Below the pieces are notes generated by a model. It saw nothing but the letters and a program-made list of their open reading frames with translations. It had not been told where the DNA came from and ran no database searches. From NCBI GenBank assembly GCA_026936325.1, contig JAPTHN010000003.1:40688011-40752010 (forward strand): a DNA stretch of 64,000 nt, written 5' to 3'. The DNA is from Platynereis dumerilii. Lineage: Eukaryota > Annelida > Polychaeta > Phyllodocida > Nereididae. The position numbers and the translations under genes are program-made. Below, piece by piece: positions 23,508 to 38,500 of this stretch. Within the stretch, counting starts at the first letter, position 1; every line of letters begins with the position of its first letter.

Positions 23508-26500
23508 GTGGGTGCAACTAAACAATATCACAAAGTTCTGACCAATTCCTCAGACCGATCTTCCTAAGTTACCATTCCTTTCTATACTTTACAGTCCGCG
23601 TCATAATTAGGTGGAATCTCAAGTTATTTTCTATGCTGTTGAACTGTGATGTCAGAGATGACTCTATTATAGCACTGCAATATATGTAAATTAACTACAA
23701 GCTGTGATGTCATTTCAAACTGGGTCAGATTCCCCAGCTTCTAGCCAATGTTGATCCTCCTGAACTGAGCGTCGCAATTTCAACACAGTGTCAGAGTAAG
23801 AATTTTATCAGGGATAGCCCCTACAACCACGTCATCACAGCTTGATAGCCAATGGGCTGACAGTAAACTACACATCACAGTTTAAACATTCATATATTGA
23901 AGGAAGCATTACATTTGTGATCCCAATGATTTATCACAGCAATCACCAGTCTAATCCTACCAAATGGCAGCTTTGTGAGCATTCACAGTAGACACCTGTT
24001 ATAATCCCCACAGAGTTGTTTGATTAATCTACAAACTTGCTAACTTACAACTTTAAACTTTGATGGAAGTTGGTATAAACAGAAGGCTTTGACAATTTGT
24101 TTGTAAACACATGGCTTATGTTATGTATATTGTTCTGGCAGCCCATTGGCTGAGAGGCTGTGATGTCAAACTTGCATGGGTTTTCCCAGAATTTTCACTC
24201 TGACACTGAGTTGAAACTGTGATGCTCAGTTTGGTGGATTCGCATTGGCCAAAAACTGGGGAATCTGATCCAGTTTAAAATGACATCACAGCTTGAAGTT
24301 AATTTAAATATATTGCAATGCTAGAATAGTGTCATCTCTGACATCACAATTCAACAGCATAGAAAAGAACTTGATATTCCACATAAGTATGACGAGGACT
24401 GTAAAGTACCTGAATAAAATTTTCAAAGAATTCAACAAATTTCAGGAATTTCACTATTTCTTTTTGGAAAGTATCTTATCTACACCGCATCTGACGAAAG
24501 AACTGCAATTAGTTAAAAAACATTTGGACCGATCAATGACGATTATTGTATCATTTTCACATAATTATTGGTTTGGGCTAAGGAATCTTCCATCTGACTT
24601 TCATCAAGGTTTCGTTTAGGCAAATTTGAGTTTTGCCATATATTCAAATATTTTGGTGGTCAGCAAACTTACGCAAAATCAACATAGTTTGTGGAAAAGC
24701 CGTAAGAACATGCGCATGCATACCAATAATACCCTATAATACAATACAAGCGTATGTCATTTTGCAAATAACATACAGATATGGTGCAAATGCAATAGTT
24801 GACCTTGTACATCTCACTTATTATGATAATGTTGTGGTATGCAAATCATTTTTTCCTTTATAGTATTTGCGTATTTTGAAGAAATGCATAACTAGTGGGA
24901 GCCCATTCCAAAATCACATGACAAATTCTAATTAACATACATCAACAGCAGTGTTCACAAACTGTTATATATTGTTTGTTACTATTTGTGCTTTTAGCAG
25001 TTAGTCATAAGAAAGAAATAGATAAGAATCTACAACTTACAGAACCAACAACACCCAACAATAACTGTGAATTTTGAGAAAATTTTTTCATAATCAACTG
25101 TAAAATTGGATGGAATCTGTGACAAATATGTCAAAACACGCATGTCTTGGGCATTTCTCTGATTTGGCATATGCTAGTATATGGGTGGACTGAAGCCATT
25201 TGCATGCCCTGATACCTTTTGTCTCTCAATGATTAGTACGGCCGCCATGCGTAAGAAAGTTAAATTTTCAAGTAATTGTGCTCCAAACATTAGCGTTACA
25301 TCATTTGGCAACTATTTAGCAAAAAAGTTTGCTTGCCTCCTGTCTCTGTTGAGCAATATACATTAATTGTCTCTATTGGAATAACATTGATTTTGCCTAC
25401 ATTTTTTTAAATTTATGCTCCCCAAAGCCTCAAAATGGTTCCAATAATTTCAAACATGCTTCTAGCAGTCACCTTATTCCATTTATTTTAAAAACTCTGT
25501 ACAGAGGAAACTGAGGTAATACCTCTTACTTTTAAATGGCTAGAAGTCAAGGAAAAATGTCATCACCTGCCATTGAAATAGCATTGTGTTAAGGATGTGT
25601 AATTCCTTGCTGAATAGTTTGTCAAATTCCAATGCATAATTTGTCTCTCAGTTGCATGGAACTAAATGGAAGGCAGAAGGTAACTTTCATAAGCATTTTT
25701 AAAAGGATCCGAACCATTTTGAGTTGCTGGGCTGATAAATTTAGAAAATTTGAGCAAAACTAATGTTATTCCAATGGAGACAATACATATATTGCTTGGC
25801 AGAGACAGGAAGTAGGCACATTTTTTTGTGTGAATAGTTGCTAAATGATAGAACACTAATAAATAAAAACGTTTGGAGCACAATTACTTGAAAATGTGAC
25901 TTTCTTATAGCATTTCCACATGCAATGTCGATTTTGCATAATTTTGTCAGACACCAAAATATTTGAAAACGTGGCATAACTCAACTTTGCCTGGACGACA
26001 CTGGATGAAAGTCACATGGAATATCAGCCCAAACCAATGATTATGAGAAAAGAAGAACTCAATGGGCCCAAAAGTTTTTGTGCTACTGCAAGATAACCTA
26101 CTTGTGTAATTTGGTCAGATGTGGTGTATATACATTGGAAGCCTCAACTTTAACAATGAAAGCAAAGAGAAGTACAGGAACATTATGCTTAAATTTCCAC
26201 TAATTTAGTATTTTGCCATACAGTCATTATGTAACATTCTTTCATTCAAAAAATTTTAACAGAACACCTGCTACTGTGTTCAGACTATAATTCCTCACAA
26301 TTTGGCGAAGATTGAGCAAGTATTTGCTTTATTAGCTACGATTGGTCAAAATGATAGCACCATGGTGAAGCATATATATCAGCTGAGTGAAAACTAACGG
26401 CCATGGCTGTATGTACAGTTTTTGCAACTCAGCAGGTAGCAGGGTGCTGTGTTATGCTGTGTTGCTAACTATCAGGTGTGTGATAGGGGAGGGCAAATCA

Positions 26501-29500
26501 CACTCTGTGGTGGCTGATAACACACTTGATTGGGGATAATACATTCTCTCGACCAATGGAAATTGCAGGGGAAATTATGTATTTTCTGTCACTGGTGTCT
26601 ACAGTTATGAAATCATGTATATTATGCCTAGCAGTTAAGAAGTATTAAACTTTGATTTTAAAAATAAAGTACAATAAAATATAGTTAACATTAAAAACAC
26701 GATAAATATATCTCAATATATAAAGGCGCTGCTACCTGCTTTTACGAGTCGGCGTCTGGGTGACCCACGACCGCCAAATTCGCACAGTGTAGGCCTACTT
26801 ATATTGTTGTCCTGCAAAAAAGTGGGCAACTTTTTTTTTTCAATTTCAAAGTTTATCTTTTTCCAAGATTTGAAAAAAAATTCCAACACATCAATAACAT
26901 TAATTTTCTTTTTCAAAAAGAGGTAGTTGAACAACTTGTTTTTCAAATTAAAAAATTTTTTTTTCAAAGATTAAAAACAAATTTCCAATTTTTTAAAAAT
27001 TTTGCCTTTTTTTCAAAAGACGAAGTTGGGTACCTTTATTTTTCCTTTAAAAAAATCATACACATTTTCATTTTATTTGAATTTTTTTTCGCCAAAATCT
27101 TACAATATAAAGGCAGCTTTCTGGATGGTTCAGTCCCTACTAAGAGGTCACAGTGAGCTTTAACAAACTTTGGGGTTTAAAAATTGACCAAGAAAAGGGT
27201 TAGCACATTGATGTAGAGGAAGGTCACGCGAACATTTTGATGTATCAAACGAAAATATCTGTTTTTTATCAATTTTTTTAACCCCAAAGTTTGTTCAAGC
27301 TCGCTGTGAGGTTTCTGTTTGAACCACGACCGCCAAACTTGCACAGGGTCAACGTTGTTTTCCTGAGGGGACAAGGCAACTGCCATTTCCAATTTCTTAA
27401 ATTCTTTTTTCCAACATTTTTTTGCACAGTTGTTCTTTCAAAGATGTTTTCCCCAAAAATTTCTCACCACGCCAGGTGACCAGCATTGCATCACCTTGGC
27501 AACCACACTGCCTCACTTTTAAAACTACACACAGTTTAAATACTGTTTTGCCACAATGGGCAATTCTAGTATATAATAAAATCAAATCAGGAGTATTGCA
27601 CAGTTTTTGGATGGCTAATTGTAAGTGTCCGTAAATAGAAGAGCCTTTAATTTACTTATGAAAAGTTCAATGGATTGCCCAAATCAGATTTCTTTGGGAA
27701 GGTCATTCTGTAGCATGAGCGGAAGTACCAGTCATTGATAGACATAGTATATCAGGGCTTGTAGATCAATTTAATCCATCCATATACTATATGACCAGTC
27801 CAAGAAATGTCCTGGACATGCATGTTTTGATATATTTGTCACAGATTCTATCAAATTTGACAGTTGACTATGAAAAACATTTTCTCAAAATTCACAGTTA
27901 TTGTTAGGTGTTGTTGTTTCTCATGTCTAACTGCTGAACGCACAAACAGTAACAAACAATGTATAACAGTTTGTGATCACTGCTACGGTTGTATTCTAAT
28001 TGGAATTTGTCATGTGACTTTGACATAGGCTCCCACCAGTTTTGTATTTCTTTAAAATATGCAAATACTATAAAAGAAAAAATACTTTGCATGCCAGAAC
28101 ATTATCAATGGCTCTGCTCCTGCAATCTCAAAATTCGAATTGCATACGCTTGTATTGTCTATAGAGTATTCAATTACACTTGAGGCTCTTGTTTCAACTA
28201 GAGTTGATTGACGTATATTGCACATTGAGAAGTTTATGGTTCGATGAACGGAGACTGCGTGATGGTATGTACTCAAAAATGAGATCACAGATGTAAAGTG
28301 GTGCAAGATGATTAACAGCTTTTAAAACCAAGAGCAAGGTTTTGAAGATGACTATTTTCTTCAATGGGCGGCCAAAGAAGATGAACCAGTGCTGGTGTGA
28401 TGTGTTTGTGTTTTGGGGTGCCTGTGATGATTATTGCTGCCACATTCTGGATGACTTTCTTTTACATTTTCTGAATCACTAAAAATTGTTAACAAATTTT
28501 AAAGCAACACATTTATCTTCAGGTAAATCGCACATGCAAGCAAGATACTACTTTTCGCCGGACACCAACATCAAGCAGATCTTCTACAACAGAGTGGGCA
28601 AGACAGGCTCAAGGTCCCTCCACGGTGTATTGAATGCAGTCGGAAGACGAAACAATCTCTCTCTGCACTTTTCTGAAGACTTCGATCATTTGAGGTTGAA
28701 ACCAGCACAAGAAGAAGAATTTGTGGAACAGTTCGAGAGTTACGAAGAACCCTACCTCTACAACAGACACCTCTACTTTGTGGACTTCATCAAGTAAAAT
28801 AAATTCTCTCTGCTTTCTTAGGGGTGACTTAATTAAGGGCTGGGGGGAGGGCTTGGAGTGCCTCGGGAGATTAATTATTTACACAATTACAGCGGCAGTA
28901 ATTATTTTTTTCAAGCTCTTGAAGTCCCCGAATGTTCATTCCAAAATCAAGCAACACCTTGTTTAGAAATACCCCTGGCAGAAATTTATTCATTTCAAGA
29001 CTGCCAAAAAATAATTTATTAATTTCACCATAATTGAGCATGGAAATAATTATTTATCTATCCAAACAAAAACGCCAACCCCCCCCCCTCATGTAAAATG
29101 ATAACCTTATATATATTTGAGTAGTGTGGGCAAAGAAGCAACAACTATAAAAATTCACATTCTCCATATTTCTAGATATGGCTACAAACAGCCTGTTTAC
29201 ATCAACCTCATCAGGGACCCTCTGGCAATTCGAGTATCTCACTTTTACTACAAGCAAGAGAACCACTTCACAGACGACTTCAACCTCACTGGCATAGTAA
29301 GGGAATATTCAATATATTGACTGAAAAAAAAAACTAGAACCTTTCGGTTTTAATGATCTCATAAAGACAGCAGTTGCTAGGAACAACTTGGGTGTCGGCT
29401 GGGAGGCCTAGCATATAGAGAAGTTTAGTGGCAGTCTTGAGGGAACATACTGCACACAGCGAGCTTCAAAAAGCTTCTGGGTTTAAAAAATTGACCAAGA

Positions 29501-32500
29501 AAACGATTAGCATAATGATGTAGAGGAAGGTCAGATGAACATTTTGATGTGTCAAATGAAAGAATCTGTTGGGAATTTTTTGAGATATTTGAGTTTGACA
29601 TTTTTTATTTATCACACCCTATTCTTAGCATGTAATCTCCATGAAAAAGTGATCAAAACTGTCCATTTTTCCTTTTAGGTAATATCTAAGATAAAAGTTA
29701 TTATTCAGAAGTAAAAATAGCCGTCATTGTCTCTGCAGAAAGTATGAACCACTTCATCAAGACTGACAGGGTTTGATAAACCTATAACAGCTAAAATTCT
29801 GGCTAAAGGCCTGAGAAAATGTTTGCAATACCAGGTTGTGTTAGTTACATAATTCTAGTAAATAATTTTAGCAAATTTGGTGGTATGTACTTGCTCTTGC
29901 GGCAATGACTGCATATTTTACTTCTGAATAATGACTTTTATCTTAGATATATTACGTAACAGGAAAAATGGGCAGTTTGGATCATTTTTAGATGGAGATT
30001 CCATGCTAACAATAGGGTGTGATCCCACCAGATTTTTTCGTTTGATACATCAAAATGTTTGCCTAATCTTCCTCTACATCACTGCGCTAATCGTTTTCTT
30101 GGTCAATTTTTTTAACCCCAAAGTTTGTTCAAGCTCGCTGTGTGCACATTTTGAGAGTGCGAAATGTTTCATAGAGGAGAATGGCTAGAGACAAATTATG
30201 TGAAGTACAATAGACAGAGGGAAATATAATTGATGAATTGTTCATAGAGCCTTTAACATTGGGCAACATGAACAGTGGTGGGAGCATGGACTCATCCTAT
30301 CTCAAATGATGTGAAAATCAAGGAAGAACAGACATGTACTTCCAATTATCAACCGATGTATCAGATGAATTGACAGTTATATATGCATTTAGCTTATGCG
30401 CATAGACCAGCTGTTATTAATTAATGAATTGCAACAAAACCCCATTTCTTAACAAGTGATAAATAACCAAGTTCTTGTGATCTATACTATACAGTGTTAG
30501 TTTACTGGCTTGACGAAAAGCCAATTAAGGCAACTGAAGGGCTGTTCTTGAGTGATTTTAACATGTGTAGATAACTGAAAGATCTGATATGTTTTTGCAA
30601 AATATAAACCAACTGGAAATTGCCCATGGTACAAAATGGTTATATTAATGAGAAAGAATGGACAATGGTTGAAGTTATTTAGGTTTTAATATTACACAAC
30701 TACACGATATAGTTAAATTTGCGAAAGTAAAATGAGGCAGAGATGTACAATTTTGTACATGTCTTTTGATGAGTGTACAAATTGCTTGATGAAGGGCAGT
30801 TATCTATTTGAAGATGAAGGGGATGGCTTCAGTTGAGAAATTCACTGAATGACCTTTGAGGTTGTGTATTGACAGGTGTGCACTTAATTGATGAAGTAGA
30901 AGACCATTGAGCCTTGGAGTTCATTCATTGGACTGCTTCAATGCTGATGTTTCGATCACAGGAACAACACAGGGAAGTGTGAAATGTAATTACACTGAAA
31001 GATTTTAATAACGACTGTGTGTGTGTTTGTAATAAGTAAAACTGAAATTTGATAGGAATTAACAAAATTGATTGGAATTAAGTTCTAAACATGGATTGAA
31101 TGTATTGACAGCATGTATAGCCGACTGAATTGTGCAGATGACAGCCATGATGTAAGGGCTGCAGTTGCTAGATGAGCTTCCATGTCTGCTTATATCGCAT
31201 CTCCACACATTCCCAGGTGCTGCCCTCTTGAGAGCAATTTAAATATTGGCCAGCCTTTGACAACTTTTGACCTAATTTTAGGTGGATGAAGTCACGGTTC
31301 AATGCCTCTCTCTCTTGACCTATTTAAAAAAAGAAGGCCATTTTGCTGTAAATGTGCTTGCTAGATAAGTGCTGCAAAATTTCAACTACAATATTGTATA
31401 ACTAAAATTTCCCGGTTTTTGTTTAGTGATGCTGCCATGGTCCTCTGTTAATCCAACTAAGAGAAACTTTCGTCCCACTTGCCTCCGTTCCAGAATAAGA
31501 ATTGAGCAGATAGCTTTTCCACACTCCTTTGCAATATCTAGGTCGCAGTGACCTCATTGACAACTAGACACAGATTAGCACAGAGAACTTCAGAAATGTA
31601 ATAGATCTCATAAAGCTTTGCTTTATGAGATCTAAAACCCATATAAGCCAAAGGTCACCCAAAAACCTGTTCATGCATATGGCTCTGGACACAATTCCAG
31701 AGTCACAATTTCAGAGTCAATGATAAACAATACAGCATGCAGAATATGTTTGAATGACAGTCATCCAAAGAAACAGAGGACAGTCCAATTTATTTGTTTG
31801 CACTCGTAATTTGGGGGTGACCATTTAATGATTGGGGGGCTTGGAAATTATTAATTTCACGGTAACGGCGTCAGTAATTAATTTCGGTTGCGCAACATCC
31901 CCAACGTCCCGAAACATTCCTTTCTAAATCAAGCACCACCCTGTTAAGAAATACCCCCACTATAAATCCTTTATTTCTAGATTGCCCAAAAATTATTTTA
32001 TTTGTTTCATTAACGCTGAGCAAGAAATTATTTATTTCATAAAATGGTAAGTCAGAGGATCTTTAAATTTTGTAACATAATTTACGGTTATTGGGGCAAC
32101 AATTATTCTTAGATTTGTGAAAATAGCTCATTTCCTTTAATGGTGAATTTATGCTGAAAAACATCAATATGGCAGTGAAAAGATGAAGTTTTCAAAAATT
32201 TTAAAGTGGGCCAAGGTCATCGGGGTCAAAAAAATCTTGCGAGTGAACTAGTTAAGTATTCCTACAGACATGACATCCCTATTAAACTGCAAGCAATCAT
32301 GAGCACAAGGCTAAAAGCTCTATGGGGGTATGGACACTATACAAGGGGGGTGCGGACACTACAAAGAGACAAAAGCTGATGTAGCCCAAAGGCTAATATA
32401 ATAATAATAATAATAATAGTAATTTATATAGCGCCTCTTCCAGTAAACTGCTCTGAAGCGCTTGATATCAACATGCTTATTGCTGTAATGTAGTATGTTA

Positions 32501-35500
32501 GCGAGTAGCTAGAAATGATATATGTTTTGAAATTTCCCCATATTGAGCTTGTGTGAGAATTAAGGGGGGGGGGGGTATGGACACAACGCATTTTTCCGGA
32601 AAAGACCTCATTGAACCAAAAAGGAAGGTTTTTGAATTCTACAAACCATTCAGTCCATTAGTCTGACCAGTTCCATTGGCGAAACAAGTGTTTTACACAG
32701 TGATGTAGCCATTCATTGATGACACCACCCTTATTTTTGCAACTGCGTGACGATCACAACATTTCCCATTTGGCTTGTAATCTTTAGAAATCAGATATGC
32801 AATGCATCCACTGCTTGCTAAATTGTTGCAAACTACAATGTAGTTAATGATTCTGCAATCCTGAAAATTGCGTGTTAGCATTAATTATATTTTGCATGAT
32901 ATGCTTACAAAAAACGGAAATTTTAAAGTGAAATTTCGTAATGACAAATGTCAATGGGAAAAATTAGATATGTTGCTTGACATTTTACACCATTTGTACC
33001 TAAAATATTAATCAATTTTCAAAGTCTTTGGAGCAGATTTTTCACAACTAAATTATCTATCTAATGCATCTATAACAGCGGGAGTTTCATGCAATTAGTC
33101 GTAGCGTAACAACTTCGTAACTACTGACAAAAATGTTTTGTACACTCGATTGTGTAGAGGCCGTCAGTATGGACCACATTGGAGCCACAATCCAGCAAGA
33201 TATTCCAACCATAAACAGCCAAGTTGAAGGCCTCCATAAGGGTTGTTTTTCAATCGGGGTACATAGTTTTGTCTCAAGGGGGTCAAAAATAAAGATCTTT
33301 TTTTTTTCAGGCCAAATCAACTTTTTTCCGTTGCTATATACCGTGCCTTGGATTTCTGAAAATTTTAGGGCTACAAGTATTCTGAATTTTTTTTTATTTG
33401 ACTTTTTGATAATTTGACCAAGGTCAACACTCTGCTCATCCCTCTATTACTGGATGTATAGAATACCCAGTTGTATGGGCTTGTGCTGAGAGGATAGATA
33501 TAAATATGACAATGAAAAATCATCTTACTTGCTTACTTTTGGCCAAGAACTTTGTGCATATCAAGGAAAAAAGACGTTTCAAAACAATTTCTTCATTTTT
33601 CGGAGAGGACAAGATTTGACGGAAAGCTGTTTTCGGCATTTTCCGTGCTACGAGTATCGCGCAGTTGGTACAACTGAAGTGAAAAATCTAAAAAAACGTT
33701 GTCTAATCTATTGCAGGAGTATTTCTGTAAAATAAAAATACTCTTAATTTGATGTTATCACTGTTTTAGCCGACCCAATTTAGGAGAGGACAATATTTGA
33801 TGGAAGTGACCTTTAAGTATTCAATGCAGGATTCTTAAGAGACTAATCATAGTTGTTGCATCTAATTCTAACATTGAACTCTTGGGACCATGTTGAAAGC
33901 ATATTCGCATTGTTTAAAACTTGCTGTTTGGTTAGGACTGAAAAATCTGAAGCGATATTTGCCTAATTTGCAAATGAGACAGTCAATTTTGGTCAAAATG
34001 AGTCAAATACTTTTTTTTTCGGGCAGTTGTCAACCGATTTGAATAATTTTTTTGCTACTGTAGATCCATTTCAGTATGTTTAATCATTCTTTGTCACGTT
34101 TTTTCCACATATATGCATGGTATTTCTGGTATTTTGGATATCCTGTGACTTTCCAGAGCGTACCCCGATTGAAAAACAACCCATAAGGTCTGCATGGTGT
34201 TAAATGTCGGCACAGTATATCAAACATGCCTCTACGTCCTTTTGGTCTTGTCGCCATCTAGTTATTACAGCAAAGTGCCAGTCTGGTGAAACTGAGAACT
34301 GCATGCTGCTGCCACCTGGCACAAAAGTTGATTTCCTATGCTACATCATTGCTGTCCCAAGAAATAGTTCCAATTTCATTGCACATTCACAAAATTTCTA
34401 TCCAACATTGATGTATACCAGAGTCAGACTCGGCAATCACATTCTCTAAGGAAGTAGACAAGGCCATCAGCACACTCAGAAACAGCCCCGGTGTCTTCCA
34501 GACAAAATTGTGTGTGTTCTTCTGGTCGAAAGTTGGTGGACGCTCGCAGGAGCTCGCGGAATAGCACACTAGTCACTAGGTGGCAACACAAGACAGCATA
34601 TGTTCTGATCTGTGGCAATGCAAGAGCAGTCCACTTGTAGACAGGCAAAGTGCACCAATATTGTGTACTTGGACTGTCACTGTTCTTATATTGCTGCTCG
34701 TTACAAACAAATGAATTTTTGCTGCAAAGCGATGCTTGATACAAAATACACTGTCGCAAAACTTCGGCAAAAGTCAAGTAGCGTTGACTGTCCTCTTTTT
34801 AATGTACACACCCTACTATTCCATGACATATTTTGAATTTGGATTATTAGGGAGCACACCACATTGCTTGAAATGTCACAATTTCCACATTTCCCCAGCT
34901 GTTTCTATTGTAATGATGTTGGCCCTCGGACCAACGAGTAACTCCTTGGTCTAATGGATAACACACTTGACTTCCAAGCCGGTCACCGGGGGAACCAGGT
35001 TCAATTCCAGGCTGGGCTTCACCCTCGAGACATACAATGGTTCCCCAGACGAACCTGCATAGAGGCAGTATGGGGCCGGGATGGCAGTTAGAGCGCAATG
35101 GATTGTTAAGAGGGTAGGGTAGGGTGGGACCGACGCCCCAATGTTTACGGATCAAACCTTACTTTATTTGGGAGTTGAGGTTGGTATATATATAATATCT
35201 AGAGGTGGCACATTTCAGTTTATAATGTAAACTCCTATTGGAGAACCCTGAAAAAAGCGTGATTTTACAAAAATGACACTTAGAATCAATATTTTTCGAC
35301 GATTCAAAAACCATGGGGGAGGGTTTTGGGAGGGCACCTCAAAACTTGCATAATTTTGCATTTTCCACTTTCATCTCTGCACAAAGTAATGCCCAATATA
35401 GGCCTATGACGTAATGACTCAGAAAACACCGAAATTTACAGATTTCAGCTTCTCATAGTGGCCTTCCAATGTATGTTATAGCAAAATGGATGCCAGTTCT

Positions 35501-38500
35501 GAACTGCCTTCCTAAAACCCTCCCCAATGGTTTTGAAATGGTTGAAAAATATTGACTCTAAGTATAATTTTTGGAAAATCATGCATTTTTCATGTCTCGT
35601 TAATGGGGATTTACGTTATAAACTTCAAGTGAAATGTGCTGCCTCTAAATATTAATAAAATGAGCTGAAATTTTACAAACATACTCCCATATACCAACCT
35701 CACCTCCAAAAAAAGTTAGGTTTGATCCGCCTAAGGTTTCCAAATTGTGGGGCGCCAGTCCCACCCTAGGGGAGGGGGTAGTCAAGAGGGAAGGGATGTA
35801 GTGATGTTGGCCCTTGGATCAACGAGTGACCCTTTGGTCTAATGATTAACATGCTTGCCTTCCATGCTGGGGGAACGGGTTCGATTCCAGGCTGGGCTTC
35901 CCCCAGAAACATTACACTATACCTGGGATTAATGTCACTTCTCGAGTTTCTATCAGTGACATGTTCCTCAAAGTGGTAGTAATTGGCAGCCATTGTAGTT
36001 CAGTCAGACTATCATGTGCCCAAAGGCAGATGTCTGTATTAAATTTCTCAGAAAAAAATTATAATCAAGAGTGCATATAAATATAGTTACAAGACCCACA
36101 CTTTGCTTTCAGACTTTAGACGACTGCATCCGCATGGAACATCCGTTTTGTTCCTTCCAGGAGATTGTGCACAGTTTAATTCTCTATTTTTGTGGACATG
36201 ACGAGCAGATATGCGAGTAAGTGATAATAACCAGTTCTTGAACTTCAGCAGAAGTTTCATTACTTTAAAAAAGGAACCAACAATACATTACACATGTTTA
36301 CGAAGACCAACCAAAAAGGTTCAAAAGTTCATTATTGTTGTTCTTACGGGTAATGTGAAATTATAAATTGTTACTGCTTGGACTTCTATTGACTTAGAGC
36401 TCTTTGTAGATGACAGACCATTGGAAAAATTTATTATCTTCTTTTTAATTCTCAAACTGATTTTGCAATGTAGTTAACCAGCACTCCGTGTAAAAATCAG
36501 GCAATGAGTTCGCATGAAGGTTCTCAGAATTTCTTGATATTTTGCACAAAGTTTATATCACCTTTTAATAACTCAGTGGTAACTTCAAATATTTTTTTTA
36601 AAATTTTGTATGCCCAGGGTAGGCCTTTGAAAAATTGATGTTTTTCACCTCGGACAGCCGCAAATTTGACAAAAATGCCCTAAATTAAAGTAAATTTGTA
36701 CATCCTATTCACATACGTATATCAACAATAGAAAAACAAGCTATACATCATTTTCAAGGAAAACTTCATAACATAGCATATAAATCATCATATTAAACAA
36801 TTTTTATGTTTCCAAGGAGTGTTGCCATGGCAACCACAAGCAGTTTTAGCATTTTTGGCTCAGACCTTAAATAGACGCATTTTCAAGGCCATATAACCCC
36901 TCTTGGTAACGCCTAGAAAAATATGGTTGAAATATCACCAGAAAGCACTACTCTTGGGCTATACAAAAGTATTTTCAAACACCTGTAACTGTCAATACTT
37001 TTTATTATATTGACGAAAACAATTTGTTGAGTTTTTTTGCATTTTCCGTAATTTGACCAATTTTCAAGGCCGTATATCTCCCTAGGTAACACCTGGAAAG
37101 TTATGGTTGAAATATCGCCTGAAAGCACTACTCTTTCGCTATACAAAACCATCTTCAGTCTTCTGTAACTCTCAAAAATTATTATTTTGTAAGCGAAAAT
37201 AATTTGTTCCCTTTTTTGCATTTTTCGTTAAATAGACCCATTTCAAGGCCATATATCTTCCATGGTAACGCCTGGAAAACTATTTTTGAAGTATCACCAG
37301 AAAGCAGTACTCTTGTGCCATACAAAACTATCTTCAAACACCTGTAACTCTTAATACTTTTTATTTTATTAAGAAAATAATTTGTTCCTTTTTTTGTGCA
37401 TTTTTCTTCTTTTTTAACTAAAATTGGTCCGTTTCTGTCGTGCTTCTGATCCACTACAGCTAAAAAGTTGCAAGCCCTGAGTGCTTTATAGCAGAAATTG
37501 ATAACCAAGTCTACTAGCTTTCTCTGTGACATCAATGACGTTTTTAATTTCTCTGCTAACAGCCACAAGGGGGCGTTTTTAAAAAAAAAAGCCACTTTCA
37601 GTCTCTTTTAAGAAAGGCCACTTCCCTCAGTTTTTAAGATCAATTTTCATGCAGTACCTCTTTCTCAGGGGTTTTCATCATTTGGTATCCATTTCTGAAC
37701 TTATTTTGTGAGTATTTGAAAATTGTCACATGATTCTAATGAGATACAGCCAAGCAACTGCAAGAAAATGTTACTTATTCTCCAAAATGTTTTATCCATT
37801 TGCATTCTTTCAAAGTTTTCAATCTTTTACCACCTTCCCTGATAAGCCAACACCTTTTTTTTTTTCAGGTTAGCTCATCATAAAGTAATTAAATAAATCC
37901 TTCGATAAAAGAGGCTTAAAGAGCCACAGAGGAAATAATGGAAAAATCATAGAAGTGTAGATAGTTAGTTAATTCTTCCAACATCACAAGTACAAATAAT
38001 TAATAAATGAAACCGGGATATTACATGATGTTGGAGGGATGCCAAGAGAAACTCGAGAGTTTGTGTTTTTGGCACTGGAACCTTTATTTTAATAAGGTCC
38101 TGTCACACCTCCCCGTTTTAGATAGTATGAATATAACATGTACGTTTTGTATAAGTTGAATAATTTATAAAAACGTTTTTTAAATGGTAACCACGTTGAA
38201 ATGTATTAAAATACGTTGTCATATGTCCAGAGAGCTCATAAGATTTGAACATGTTCTAAAATGAAGGACCTACGTGTATCCACCTGTTGCCAGTATGGCA
38301 TAAGTAGTGAATAAGTTCTGAGAAAGTATTTAATACATGTCCACAATGTAAATTGTGGTAATCTGCAGTTGTTTAAAAAGTTAAAGTTAAAGTTTCTTAA
38401 AAAAGTTCTGCTTTTGCTGCAGCTTTCTCCAGGATTGGTTAACGCTATGTGATGATGAGTGATGAAAAGACTAGTTGTCTGGCTTATACCCTATTTGCTC

